From Buddleja alternifolia (Eukaryota; Streptophyta; Magnoliopsida; Lamiales; Scrophulariaceae), in NCBI GenBank assembly GCA_019426215.1, contig CM033405.1, positions 5,495,001 through 5,559,000 on the forward strand: 64,000 nucleotides of DNA. The letters are read 5' to 3'. Within the stretch, counting starts at the first letter, position 1; every line of letters starts with the position of its first letter. Positions 24,625 through 36,029 of the stretch are shown here, in pieces. A program made the position numbers and the translations under genes. The notes below the pieces were generated by a model, which was given only the letters and a program-made list of their open reading frames with translations, was not told the origin of the DNA and searched no databases.

Positions 24625-25227
24625 TGTTGGGCGCAGCGGAAGTTTTGGACCCGAGATTTAACTTATTAAGATTCGGCAAGTCCCACCAACAAGTTGATGA
24701 CAAAATAATACCCCGAAAAATATAACTATAATGCACACAAGATTTATGTGGTTCGGCAAAATTCGCCTACGTCCACGAGAGTTCTCGTTCTTCCACTATG
24801 AGAGAAATTTACCGGTACAAAAAATACACACTTGAGTTTATAGACAAACTCAAGAAAATCATTCTTGTACAACCACTCTCAAAGTTATATAGAACACTAC
24901 TCTCAACCCCCCTTTGTATTGCCCCGAAAGAAAAACCCCACAAGTGTTTCCCGTGTAGTACAATTTGTATCTACCACAAATTGCTTTCCCTAGTATACAC
25001 TACACTTTTCCTAGTATATACTATACTACACACACTTTGCTCTCTATGTTTTTCTCTTGGTTTGGGATACTTCAAATGACAAGAGAAGGCTGCTATTTAT
25101 AGCCTTCATTCCACCGTCCAAGTCCTTTCCTATTGGTTGAAGAATACAAATTGGTTTAAACAACATATGTTATATGTCATGCATGACATATCAAATATAT
25201 CATTTAATTATTGTGGAATACTCAACA
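24625..25227 (-). repeat. 5' LTR of the gag-only copia element (603 bp)
   Basis: Same length and borders as the 3' LTR. The TATA box GCTATAAATA (minus) at 25094-25103 should drive gag. Confidence 0.93.
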
Positions 25228-25232
25228 CCTCT

Positions 25233-26413
25233 TTCGTATATCCTTGTCTTGAGCTGAAAATTATTAAGTATATCATAACTTTTGATTGTGCACAATTTTA
25301 TGTGTCATACATTATTGCTACATAACTTTACTTAATTATATCATTAAAAGATATGGAAATGGGTATAAAATTATATTAGCATATATATAACATATGTAAA
25401 TATAAGATAATCATATAATTATTTATATTTATGATATACCATAATATGGTATCTAGACCCATAAGTATTAATACAAGGACTAAGGCCCAGCACAAAGTCC
25501 AAAATTCAATATGGAACCAAAGATCCGCGCTAAGTAACAGTAACGGGTTAGGTCGTTCCTTAACCCGACCCCACGGCCTATGTTATTTACCGTTCAATGG
25601 TACCACTTGTCACTATCTTACAAATGGCCACCAACCATCCTGATAGGGTGTATGTGCTATAAATACTCCCTCAAAACATTTATTGAGGGTTGAAAGCTCT
25701 AAAATATTCTATCTAATTTTAGCCTCATAAATTCATTAGTAACGAATTTATAGACTGAAAAGTACGTTCCTATATACATACAAATTTGGAAGTTAGAATA
25801 GTCTACTGAGTACGACCCTGATTATACATTTTAATATAGAACTACGTTGACCTGATTCTGATTAGGGACGTAGGTAGCTTGATTATTATTGAGTGCAATC
25901 TTAAATCTTCATCACTATACTCGTGGTAGGGTTCGAGTCCTTCCAGACTGATAAATTTGAGTCCTTGAATTTGAGTTAGAACAATTTATAAAAAACTCAA
26001 ATTGACTGACATGTCATAAAAATCTTATGTGGAATATTTCACTTTATTCAATCCAAGTATGGGTTGTATAGTAAAGTGCACGATATATCGAAAATAGTTT
26101 AGGTGGTTAAATGCACTTTCTTTTAGAGTTAGGGGCAAAGTTGAACAATTATCAAAGTATCTAAGAATCTAAACGGAATATTACGCTGATAACGAATTAA
26201 TGGCATTCTCTATAATTTCCATAATTAGGACTTTGGTGGCATAAATTCATAAACTCATAATTAGGACGTCGGTTGCAAAGTGCAAAACCCTATAAATTGA
26301 GGTGTCTGCCCTAAAAATAATAAGTATGTTAAACATCAGAATATTAAATCATTTGGCGACATACAGAAATCCTAATGCAACTGCCATTTGGCTACTCTAT
26401 ATCTATATGCATA
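25233..26413. other. LTR remnant and intergenic sequence
   Basis: 25440-25890 resembles a degenerate plus-strand LTR: CTATAAATACTCCCTC near 25660, followed about 200 bp later by GGGACGTAGGTAGC, a motif common at the R/U5 end of plant LTRs. No internal domain is attached, so it could be a solo or broken LTR. No gene is seen. Confidence 0.4.
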
Positions 26414-26509
26414 AAATATTCCGTAGCATTTCTTGATAACATGTATAATTAATTACAAACCAAATATCCCGTAGCATTTCTTGATAACATGTATAATTAA
26501 TTACAAACC
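26414..26509. repeat. Perfect-looking 48-bp tandem duplication
   Basis: The unit AAATATYCCGTAGCATTTCT begins at 26414 and 26462. The two copies differ at one base, so the duplication is recent. Confidence 0.85.
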
Positions 26510-27700
26510 AAAAATTCTAGCTACAATATCAAGGATCTCCACGTGATTGCTCCACAATCAATATTTATTTAATCATTGATTAGTAATTGTCAACTATATA
26601 TCCCATTATGTGTAATTAAGGGGACTATGAGTCGAACTAGATAAATTATTGCTTTTTTTAAATTAATCAAAACTTTTATCGAGATAAAAAACTTGTATTT
26701 TTGTTTGAATTTAGTTTGATTGTTAATGATTTAGATCTGATCGAACAAACTTTAATTAAGCAGAAGACGAGTCGAGTTTGAGTATTTTTTAATCTATATA
26801 TACATATTTAATCATTTTTAATGAGTCAAGCTTGAATCAAACTTCAACCTTTAAATTTTAACAGATGAAAAAAAATGTGTTCAAACTTATTTATTATCTT
26901 CAACAAACCATCTCATACAAGCTTTAGCAATTACTTTTGAAGTCGGTATTCAATGTTTTAGTTTATCTTTAGCCTACTTACGTGAGATCATGTGCAACTT
27001 TTTAATCTATTTTATAAAATAAAAAAAACTAATTTGTTCGGATTTAAGAATAGTTTACACTTCAATGGTAATCAATTATATGACAAATATAATTTTTTCA
27101 CCTATTTATGTAAATAGGGCTGAAAGACGAATCAAACGATTCATTACTCGACTCAACATCATTCTATAAAAGTTAGTTTGAGCTCGGTTCATTAACATAT
27201 CAAACCAAATCTCAAAAATATTTTGTGTGTTCGATAAATTTGAAGTACGGCTCAAGCTTAAGCCGATTATTAAAAAATTATAAACTATGTGCAGAAAATT
27301 TAAATTATTTGAGCTCAACTCGTGTTCGGCTCGATTAATACTCATTTTAGTTCTACTCAATTAACAATCAATCCATGTTTAAACATAAATTCTAAATTCT
27401 CTAATAATTCAAACAAGAATGAATATCAACTTATTCAATCGACTCAATTACCAGCCTACTTATAAATTACATTTTAAATTGAATCACACCGAATTTGAAA
27501 TAAAAATTTCCCAAAATAACCCTACATTCAATAATTCAACAACTCAACTTTACGTGTATGTGGACGTTACTGTTTACCCCTTTTCAGACAGGAACAGTGT
27601 AAACTATGCCTAGTCCCGCCGGCAGCCTATCGTTGTCCGTGACCAACAAACTCCGGGCCGGGACAAAAAAGTCCAACCTGGAAAATGCTTACGTGGTTCC
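26510..27700. other. AT-rich region upstream of GH3
   Basis: No gene is recognised. The last few hundred bases grade into the GH3 promoter. Confidence 0.45.
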
Positions 27701-27705
27701 ATGCG

Positions 27706-27757
27706 GGGCCCACGTGTCTGCTCAAAACAAGAACAAATGGTGTCATGTAGGGCCCAC
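27706..27757 (+). promoter_or_regulatory. GH3 promoter: two TCP-type GGGCCCAC boxes with a G-box
   Basis: GGGCCCAC occurs at 27706-27713 and 27750-27757, in two similar 30-bp blocks. The first runs into CACGTG (27711-27716) and then TGTCTG, a TGTC-core sequence of the kind bound by auxin response factors. These are motif matches only. Confidence 0.45.
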
Positions 27758-27860
27758 ATGTCCCTTTTTGATAGTACATTTCCTAGGACAAATATATTTC
27801 AATGTCACAAGGTTCTTCTTACAAGCATATAGTGAGAAGGGATATTAAGTCCGGCTTGTC

Positions 27861-27866
27861 CACGTG
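27861..27866 (+). promoter_or_regulatory. Second G-box (CACGTG) in the GH3 promoter
   Basis: CACGTG lies about 65 bp upstream of the TATA box, a position typical for bZIP or bHLH sites. Confidence 0.45.
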
Positions 27867-27928
27867 TACAATCCTACTTGGTGGGTGTTGTTTCAAATTG
27901 GAATTGGAAAAATCTCTACTTTGCTTCA

Positions 27929-27938
27929 CTATAAAAAC
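27929..27938 (+). promoter_or_regulatory. TATA box of GH3
   Basis: CTATAAAAAC lies about 145 bp before the ATG. Transcription would start near 27960, giving a leader of about 115 bases. Confidence 0.7.
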
Positions 27939-28076
27939 CCTTCCAAAGTCCCTAAATTGTACACACAACACCAAAGTCATAATCTTATAATCAAATAATA
28001 TTCTCCAAATCCTTTCTTCATTTCCTATCTAACGTTTTCTCGTTCAAATTTCAAATCTCCTTTTGATTCTCTTATC

Positions 28077-31000
28077 ATGGCAATTGACTCTTCTCTCCCG
28101 TCCCCAATCCTCGCTCCACCACCGAACGAGAAATTTGCAACAGCTCTTCAATTTATTGAAGAGATGACGAAAAATTGTGACAAGGTGCAAGAAAATGTGT
28201 TGGCTGAAATATTAGGGCAAAATGCCAACACCGAATACTTGCAGAGGTTTAATCTCGATGGTGCTAGTGATCGGGACACGTTTAAGTCCAAGATTCCGGT
28301 CGTCACCTATGAGGATATTCAGCCGGATATTCAACGCATTGCAAATGGGGATCGCTCTCCTATTTTTTGCTCTCACCCCATCTCGGAATTCCTCACTAGG
28401 TAAAGATTGGAAAGACAAATAAAAAAATTATTTTAAGTTTTTAGTATTTGTGTGTGTTTCGGGTTATCTTGCTTCTAATTTGCATATGATATCAAACAAC
28501 AAAGTTATAAGGATATTTCATGTCCAAAAGCTGCACAACTTATGTGAAGATTTTGCGACATTATATTTATTAAAATTAGGGAAATTCTAGCCCTCTGATT
28601 CGGCCAAGATCATGTACATTTTATAAAATAACTTACCAATTATATGACAAATGCAATGCACTCTCCTTGTGAAATACACTTGGGTGCGACCAAGCCAGGT
28701 TTGGGCTAGAATTTTCCAATTAAAAGAAAAATTGTAGCCTGTTCCTGACTCGGCCAAGCCCATGTGTATAATGTGTGTGTATGTTAAATGATTTTGTAAA
28801 GAATTATACATGAAATGTTCCACAAAATTGAATGCCTCAAGATATATAGCGGGCTATCATGATCTTTTACCTTTTTCTCTCATCTCCCTATTTCGACAAG
28901 AAGGTTTTGCAATTGATTCCTTTAATATATTATCCAAATCCAATAATATTCAACTCAAAATTAGTTGAAAATTTTGCGAAATATTGGTGGATAGTATATA
29001 TAATTTTTTATTTTCTTATAGATAAAATTCACGAGAGGCTTTATAAGCATGTTTATTTGACAATTAAGTGAACTGAATTTGTAGCTCCGGGACCTCCGCT
29101 GGTGAAAGGAAGCTCATGCCCACTATCCGTGAAGAGATGGACCGTCGGCAGCTGTTATACTCCCTTCTCATGCCTGTGATGAACTTGTGAGAACCTGATT
29201 TTCGTACCTTAATAAACTGTATATATATTGAATAATGAAAATGCAGAAAATTTCACTTTTGGTTCCATTAGAGTTCGATCAAAATACTTTAGCCTCACAG
29301 GAATTTTTTTGACATTTTTGGTCTAATTGGAGTCAAAATGACACTTTTAGTCCCCCTCCGTATATTTTTGGACGAAATTTACTCATGTAAGACACACCCT
29401 CTATAAGTTAACTGCATCTGGAATATTCAAATGAAACAGATGAGGGGTAGTTAACTAACAGAGTGTATGAGACTAAAAGTGTTTTCACCGAACTCCAACA
29501 TGACCAAAAATGAAGTTTTCCCAAGGAAAATGCTATATCCCTATTTTTTGGCTTCCTCTTAATTTAGAAATTATTGATATATTAAATCCATTAAAATGAA
29601 TTAATTGCAATAATTTTTTGCCAAAATATGGGAAATAAGAAAATCATGGCTTACAAACGTTCATATATATATATATATAACATTGTTAATCAAATAAATC
29701 TTAATCAAGAATTTATGAGGAAAAGAGTTTTTTCCTTGGAGAAAAAACATACAAGAATAATAATTTCATTATATAACCATCATTTTAAATATCAATTTCC
29801 ATCTGTTAACAGATATGTGCCGGATTTGGACAAAGGAAAAGGTCTCTACTTTCTATTTATAAAGGCAGAAACCAAAACTCCGGGCGGGTTAGTGGCCCGC
29901 CCGGTTCTAACCAGTTATTACAAAAGCGATCAATTCAAGACCCGACCCTACGACCCGTATAATGTCTACACCAGCCCGGATGAAGCCATTCTCTGCACGG
30001 ACTCTTACCAAAGCATGTACACTCAAATGCTCTGCGGTCTACTCATGCGTGAACAAGTCCTCCGGCTCGGAGCGGTTTTCGCATCCGGTCTACTCCGGGC
30101 CATCCGGTTCTTACAACTCAACTGGCGCCAACTCGCCCATGACATCTCGACCGGTTCACTAAACCCTAGAATAACCGACCGGTTTATTCAAGAACGCATG
30201 AAGAAGATTCTCCTTGAGCCGGATACTGATTTAGCTGAATTTATAATCAAAGAGTGTGAAAACGAGAATTGGGAGAGGATAATTGTAAGAATTTGGCCTA
30301 ATACGAAATATCTCGATGTAATAGTCACGGGAGCCATGGCGCAATATATTCCACTGCTCGATTTCTACAGCGGCGGTCTTCCGAAGCCGTGTACAATGTA
30401 CGCGTCGTCGGAGTGCTATTTCGGGCTTAATTTGAAGCCGATGAACAAGCCCGATGAAGTGTCGTACACAATCATGCCGAATATGGGGTATTTCGAGTTT
30501 ATCCCTCATGAACCGGCTAACCCGGTTCAGCTGAGCCGTAAATTGCCGCCACGGCTGGTGGACTTAGCTGACGTGGAAGTCGGAAAAGAGTATGAGCTCG
30601 TCGTCACCACCTACTCCGGGCTGTGCCGTTACCGAGTCGGCGATATCCTCCGAGTCACCCAGTTTCACAACTCGGCTCCTCAGTTCAAGTTCATAAGGAG
30701 AAAAAACGTTCTTCTCAGCATCGACGCAGATAAGACAGACGAATCGGAGCTGCAAAAGGCTGTCGAAAATGCGTACGCTTTGTTACGCGATTTTGACACT
30801 ACAGTAGTTGAGTACACTAGTTTTGCTGACACGAAGACGATTCCGGGTCATTATGTTATATACTGGGAACTACTTGTGAAGGATCCGGTCCACGGCCCGA
30901 CCGGGGAGGTTCTGGAGAAATGCTGTTTGGTTATGGAGGAGTCGATGAACTCGGTTTATCGACAGTGCCGGGTCGCGGATAACTCGGTCGGGCCGCTGGA

Positions 31001-31193
31001 GATTAGGGTTGTGAAGAATGGTACGTTTGAGGAGGTGATGGATTATGCAATCTCAAGAGGCGCGTCGATTAATCAGTATAAGGCTCCGAGGTGCGTGAGC
31101 TTCACGCCCATCGTGGAGCTGCTCGATTCCCGGGTGGTTTCCTCCCATTTCAGCCCAGTTCCACCGTACTGGACTCCTGAACGGCGAGTTTGA
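28077..31193 (+). CDS. GH3.1: GH3 auxin-amido synthetase, three exons, 601 aa
   Basis: Group II GH3 enzymes adenylate indole-3-acetic acid and join it to an amino acid, lowering free auxin in the cytoplasm. Exons are 28077-28399, 29085-29186 and 29813-31193 (323+102+1381 = 602 codons with TGA), all with GT..AG introns. The three acyl-adenylate motifs are visible: [10 protein letters not shown] across the exon 1/2 junction, [11 protein letters not shown] (about 30401-30430) and YRVGDILRV (about 30630-30655). The N-terminus (MAIDSSLP), the [14 protein letters not shown] block and the C-terminal [10 protein letters not shown] end resemble GH3.1-type proteins. Length is normal and no lesion is seen. 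Intron 1 (685 bp) and intron 2 (626 bp) each carry a MITE-like insertion. The promoter has TATA, G-boxes and TGTC cores. The exact paralogue number is my best guess. Confidence 0.95.
28577..28720. mobile_element. Small inverted-repeat MITE in GH3 intron 1
   Basis: GGGAAATTCTAGCCC at the left pairs with GGGCTAGAATTTTCC at the right. It lies wholly within intron 1 and does not touch the splice sites. Confidence 0.5.
29244..29522. mobile_element. MITE in GH3 intron 2
   Basis: The left end GAAAATTTCACTTTTGGTTC and the right end ACCAAAAATGAAGTTTTCCC are inverted relatives, with GACACTTTTAGTC / GACTAAAAGTGTT further inside. It is non-coding. Confidence 0.55.
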
Positions 31194-31685
31194 TATATTG
31201 GCAACGACGTCGTTTGATATTTGCATGAAAAAGAAACGTGCATGCCCTTGTTTGAAAAAATCTCTGTCAAAGCTTTAGAAAATGTCTTTTGGTTTGCTTT
31301 TCAGCCTTTTATTTTTCTTGTTAAATTTATGTGTAGGTTCAAATAATCTGTACGTAGACATGCATGATGTGATTGTACGTCCTAAGCTGCTCTTGTTACT
31401 ATAGTGTTTTATGTACTAATTAAGGTTGTAAGCTTTTTTGTTAATATATATGAAAGTTGTTAGTAAGTTATATATGTCTTAAATGTTGTAATATAGTTTC
31501 AGGTATAAAGAAATAAGAATTAGTGGTTTGCTTTATGTGCATGCGTTGATTTACGTGCCCTATATATCATATATATGTATACATATTTTTGCATGCTTGC
31601 CCTATTTGCTAGGCTTTTTTCTCAGTAATATTAAGGTGAGAGGTAAAAAAATTACATTTTTCTGCAAATTTTTGCTTTTACTTCA
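31194..31685. other. GH3 3' region
   Basis: Presumed 3'UTR and downstream DNA of GH3. No clear poly(A) signal stands out, and no other gene is seen. Confidence 0.4.
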
Positions 31686-32182
31686 GGGAAAATTACTAAA
31701 ACCACCCCTAAAATAAATTTTTATATCTAAGAAATTCATATAAATATTTTTCAATCTCAAAATTCTATTCTACAAACTTTTCATTCAAAAACCAAAAGTT
31801 GAGATAAATAATTTTTTGAACTAAATTACCCTTTATTTCTTAAGTCAAGAATTGATCAATTGATTTTTTGTTTTATAGAGATCTTTTTCTTTTGGATTTT
31901 TCAAATTTATAAATTGCATTATATGAATTTTATTTTTAATATTAGAAATTTTTAATATTTATATATAATTTATTTTTGATATTGATACCGTTTTATCTAA
32001 AAGTACATTTTCTTAAAAAATTTAAAAAGATTAAAAGATGGAAAATTGCAAATTAATATCTACTATTAATATAAAGTTTTAAATAAGTAAATTTTCACAC
32101 AAAGTACAATTGATTAATTCTTAATGTCAAAGGTTAAGGGCAATTGACTCCATAATTTTATCAGCCCAAAATATTGAGGCTT

Positions 32183-32387
32183 TTTTTTTTTAATTCAAGA
32201 TAAAGGGGAATACCCTAAATATTTAGCCCGACAAATCTAGATTGATAGTTATAATCTTTAGCCATAAAGACTCTATCTAGCTCCATAAAGAAGGGAAGAA
32301 TCACAACTTGTGGCAGTCAGGATGCGAACCCCGGACCTCTCACATAAAGTAGGAAATGCTTACCACTAGATCAACAGTTTTTGGTAT
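32183..32387 (-). mobile_element. tRNA-derived SINE (about 205 bp) with 13-bp duplication
   Basis: On the minus strand it opens with a pol III A-box-like GATCTAGTGGTAAGCA, then a B-box GGGGTTCGCATCC, and ends in a poly(A) run (poly(T) at about 32181-32191). AATATTGRGGCTT flanks it (32170-32182, 32388-32400, one mismatch). It is inserted in a MITE. Confidence 0.82.
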
Positions 32388-32468
32388 AATATTGGGGCTT
32401 GTTTAATGCATAGTTGGTGGAATAGATTTTTTGGATTAAAAACTATTACTATGAGTTTTTTTGGATAT

Positions 32469-32772
32469 TAATATGGGTTGGAATTAACTATTGAGCTAAG
32501 CTGACAAACCCAAAACTCAATAGGCTAAAAGCCTTATGAAGAGTTGGACCAAGGTCTGCACAGCTGCAACTCGACTGGATCAGTAAAAGGAAGGCCATAT
32601 CTACAAAAAGCAAAGCTAGAGACAAGATCTATCTAATAGAGGACTGAGCAAGATGCAAGAATTAATAACAGATCTTACTTTTCACGTCATTACTCCCTAT
32701 TATTACCTATCATTTACTCTCAATTTTCCAATATATTATATAAAATTATTGGTGTGAATTGGACACACATTA
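32469..32772. mobile_element. 304-bp insertion with 5-bp duplication, class unknown
   Basis: GATAT flanks it at 32464-32468 and 32773-32777, and it interrupts the MITE exactly where the 34.3-kb relative is continuous. Termini are TAAT..ATTA, not the TG..CA of LTRs. It could be a degenerate solo LTR or a small DNA element. Confidence 0.45.
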
Positions 32773-33060
32773 GATATAAAAGTTTATTTTAGGGGGTTTA
32801 AAATATTTTCTTTATTTGACAAACCTCAAGTACAAGTCTATTGAGACTTTTGAGCTTGGTTTCAGTGGAGAGATCGTGGAAATTTTCCTAAACAGTCTCA
32901 ATCTCCATCTTACTGGTTTTTTATATTCTATTGTTGTAATTTTTCGCGCGTCAATACTTACAAAATATAGGGGCAATCACGGTGCAATTTTGCGATTTAA
33001 TTTTATTTGCTAATCGCAAATTGAACTGCAAGTGCATGCGGTTTAGAGGACATACAATTT

Positions 33061-33669
33061 TTTTTTGGGAAGTTAATTAACGTTAATTTATTACGCCTCT
33101 CTCTCTCTCCTCATTTCTCTCTAAACCCTAGCCTTCTTTTTTCTTCTATTTTCCTCCGCCAGCGATGGCTTGGTGAAGTAGTCCTCTACTTCACCACTGT
33201 TACCACCACCATCATCGGCGGATTGGATTGGAGCACCCTTCTTCAAGTTGTACATCACATCTTCAAATCTAATGAGAGAGATATGGATCTAAAGACATAT
33301 CTCCAAATCTAACGAGACGGATATGGATTTAAAGAGACAGAGTATCTGACGAGATGAAGACGGGTGATACCTAAGTTTCTAAATTTATATAGCGTTTTAG
33401 ATATTTTATTTAGTATTTTATTTTCTCTCTCGTATGAGAGTTTGCTTTCTCTCTCGAATGAAAGTTTTATCTCTCCTTGAATAGGAGTTGCACAAGAATT
33501 TTCTTGTGTTCGTTTGTGAGTTCTTAAGATTTGTTATCTTCAGGAACTTGATAGTTGGTGTTTCAGATGTTCTTACTACATCGTTTGAGTCGATATGAAT
33601 TGTATTGTTCCAAGCGTTGTAAACTTTCGATTGAATGATATGTAAAATTGATTTTTTTTCAAAAAAAAA
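33061..33669 (+). mobile_element. Retroposed cDNA-like insertion with poly(A) and 16-bp duplication
   Basis: AGAGGACWTACAATTT flanks it (33045-33060 and 33670-33685, one mismatch), and a short A run ends it at 33660-33670. It starts like an mRNA leader (pyrimidine-rich CTCTCTCTCTC, then AAACCCTAGCC and an ATG at about 33164 that is closed after three codons) and ends in a 3'UTR-like stretch. No long frame is present. It was made by target-primed reverse transcription. The source transcript is unknown: a processed pseudogene or an internally deleted LINE. Confidence 0.65.
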
Positions 33670-33685
33670 AGAGGACTTACAATTT

Positions 33686-34295
33686 GAGATTGCGATTTTG
33701 TAAATCAAAATCGACCATGCGATTTTGTGCGGTTCGACAGATTTTCAATTGATTTTGCTTTGTATAACTAAATAAACAAACAAAGTTTGTTATCTTTTTT
33801 GTTAAATTAAAGAAAATAAATTATGATCATTCATAACTAAGAAAATACTATTTAAGAATATATTATCAACATTAAATTCCATGATCATAAAAAAATACTA
33901 GCATCATTACATAATGTTATGTAAGTGTATCATACGTTAAAATGAGAATAAGTACTAGTATAACATTTTAAAGATCAATTTTACATTGAGTATAAATATA
34001 TTATGTACATATTTTATAATATATATATATATATATCAAATAAACACACATACATGTATAAGAAACTTTTTTTTATCTTGTCATGAAAAGTTGAACTTAA
34101 AATTTGTAGAAAAAATAATAGTATAAAAAGTAACATGGTGTACTTGTTTGTTTATTAACACCTATGCATTACAATCTGCAAAAGATTATTATAAAAATAA
34201 TTTTAAGTATAAAACATAACATGGCAATTACAAGTAATTGTGAGTGGTAAATCGAGTGAAATATCACAATTATAATCCATAATACTTTTTTTTTA
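33686..34295. other. AT-rich intergenic sequence
   Basis: No gene. AT microsatellite at about 34018-34036. Confidence 0.45.
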
Positions 34296-34911
34296 GGAAA
34301 AATTACTAAAACTCACCTAAAATAAATTTTCATATCCAAAAAAACCATTAAAATATTACTCAATCTTAAAAGTCCACTCTACAAACTTTTCATTCAAAAA
34401 AGCCCAAAAATTAGTATTAAGAACTTTTTTGACTCTACTAACCTTCATTCATTCATTAAGTTAAAAATTGATCAATTGATTTTTTTTATCGATTTTTTTT
34501 TGTTTTAAGTTTCCAAAGTGATAAGTTGACTAATACAAAATTTTATTTTTAGTATTAAATATTTTAAATAAATTTATATATATTTTTTATTTTACTATGA
34601 TAATTATCTAAAAAAATATTTTTTTAATTTTTTTTAAGAAGATTAAAAATCTGAAAAATTTAAAACTAAAATTATATTTAGTCAATTATCAATATAAAAT
34701 TTCTAAATAAATGAATCTCTATACAAAACTACAATGGATCAAATTTTTAGTCTAGAAAGCTAAGGGCAATTGAGTCCATAAATTTATTAACCCTAAATCT
34801 TGGGCTTTTTGCAATGAAAAGTTGGTAGAATGAGTTTTTTAGATTGAAATTTTTTATCATGGGGTTTATGGATATAAAGTTTTATTTTAGGAGGTTTTTT
34901 AGTAATTTTCT
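34296..34911. mobile_element. Long-TIR MITE (about 616 bp)
   Basis: The left end (AAAAATTACTAAAACTCACC) and right end are inverted over about 110 bp, including CTACAAACTTTTCATTCAAA and its counterpart TTGCAATGAAAAGTTGGTAG. It is the uninterrupted relative of the element at 31686-32810, and pieces also occur near 5.8 kb and 61.9 kb. Confidence 0.7.
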
Positions 34912-35446
34912 CTTTTCTTTAATTTTTTACCAAAACTCTTTAAGTTTCTATTATTTTAAAAAAATATAACACTAAAATACCAAAAAATATTATCCTTTAA
35001 AAGTTTCAAGCACCCACATTGACATATTATTTATCATATAAAAGATATAACTATATCAATTCAATAATAAATATTAAATTAAACTATAAAAATCAAGTAG
35101 TATTACGTGTAACAACGATTAGAAGTTAATATTACATAATAATAAATAAGTAACACATATATACACACACACATAGGTTGTGGCGTTGTGCGTGCGGTTT
35201 TTTTAACACCAAAATTAACAATAAACCACATATAGGGTCGTGCGGTTTTGACTTAAATCTTAAACCACATAAAAACGGTGCAATTAAATTGAGTTTACAT
35301 GTCATGTGCATATTATACACGTGAGTTTACATGTGACTCAGAATTTAGAATCGATGGTATATACGAAGTTTCTCGTTAATGTTAATGTCCGAACACCATA
35401 TACATATCAATAGTTTTGTTAAGTTTGGGGTATTGATGCAATTAGC
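34912..35446. other. AT-rich intergenic sequence
   Basis: No gene. The right end, TGCAATTAGC (35437-35446), is the target duplication of the next element. Confidence 0.4.
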
Positions 35447-35895
35447 GGGAAAATTGCATTTTTTGTCCCATAATTATTTTTTAATTTAATTTTGGTCTCA
35501 TTCGTTACGGTTTCTCATATTTAGTTCTATAATTTTCAAAATGTCTCACATTTAGTCTCAACCAAAGTTTCGATCTAACATTTGACGGTCAACTCTGTTA
35601 GTTAACCTTTCGATCGATTTTTTGTGGGAAAAGCCGTGCATAAATGCAATCACACACATATTATATTTATTATCAAGATGTTTTTATTAAATATCATGTG
35701 CACTCACACAAAAAATCTCCCCGAAAAAACCGGCCAAAAGATTGACTAATAGAGTTGACCGTTAAATTTTATATGAAAACTTCATTTGGGATTAAATATG
35801 AGATATTTTAAAAGTTATAGAACTAAATGTGAGAAATCTATAACGAATGAGACCAAAATTGAACTAGGACAAAGGACAAAAAGTGTAATTTTCCC
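35447..35895. mobile_element. Mutator-like MITE (449 bp) with 10-bp flank repeat
   Basis: The termini GGGAAAATTGCATTTTTTGT and the complement of GGGAAAATTACACTTTTTGT are inverted, and the inner TIR continues for over 100 bp. TGCAATTAGC flanks it exactly (35437-35446, 35896-35905). Confidence 0.82.
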
Positions 35896-36029
35896 TGCAA
35901 TTAGCTAACACATATTTAACTTTCATCTTTCATTTTGTTTTACGTTCAAGCAGATAACATTTTTTTCTTAATAATGTCCAAGCAGATAATATATATATAA
36001 AGTACTGTATTGTATATAATTTTAAAATT

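Larger units (their letters stand above)
22492..25227 (-). mobile_element. Gag-only Ty1/copia element (TR-GAG type), 2.7 kb, complete ends
   Basis: Two 603-bp LTRs enclose 1,530 bp. CCTCT flanks both sides (22487-22491, 25228-25232). On the minus strand the 5' LTR is 25227-24625, followed by a primer site, a gag ORF, a purine tract and the 3' LTR. By eye the LTRs differ at about 7 of 603 positions, so the insertion is recent. Integrase, reverse transcriptase and RNase H are absent. The element must have been mobilised in trans, as known for TR-GAG elements (LTR elements keeping only gag). Confidence 0.93.
31686..32810. mobile_element. MITE split by two nested insertions
   Basis: The left end (GGGAAAATTACTAAAACCAC) and right end (complement of CCCCCTAAAATAAACTTTTA) match the termini of the intact relative at 34.3 kb. 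Inside lie a SINE (32183-32387) and a 304-bp insertion (32469-32772). Without them the element would be about 615 bp, close to the 34.3-kb copy. Confidence 0.65.

Noticed and set aside
25921..25960. A SINE, from the B-box-like GGGTTCGAGTCC
   Set aside because: No A-box at the proper distance, no A tail, and no flanking duplication.
29628..29812. GH3 exon 3 starting at an upstream frame
   Set aside because: The sequence is AT-rich and non-homologous. TCTGTTAACAG at 29802-29812 is the acceptor, and the exon sum from 29813 gives an exact 602 codons.
32323..32387. A second tRNA gene on the minus strand
   Set aside because: Same reasoning: A- and B-boxes head a 205-bp retroposon with a poly(A) tail and duplication.
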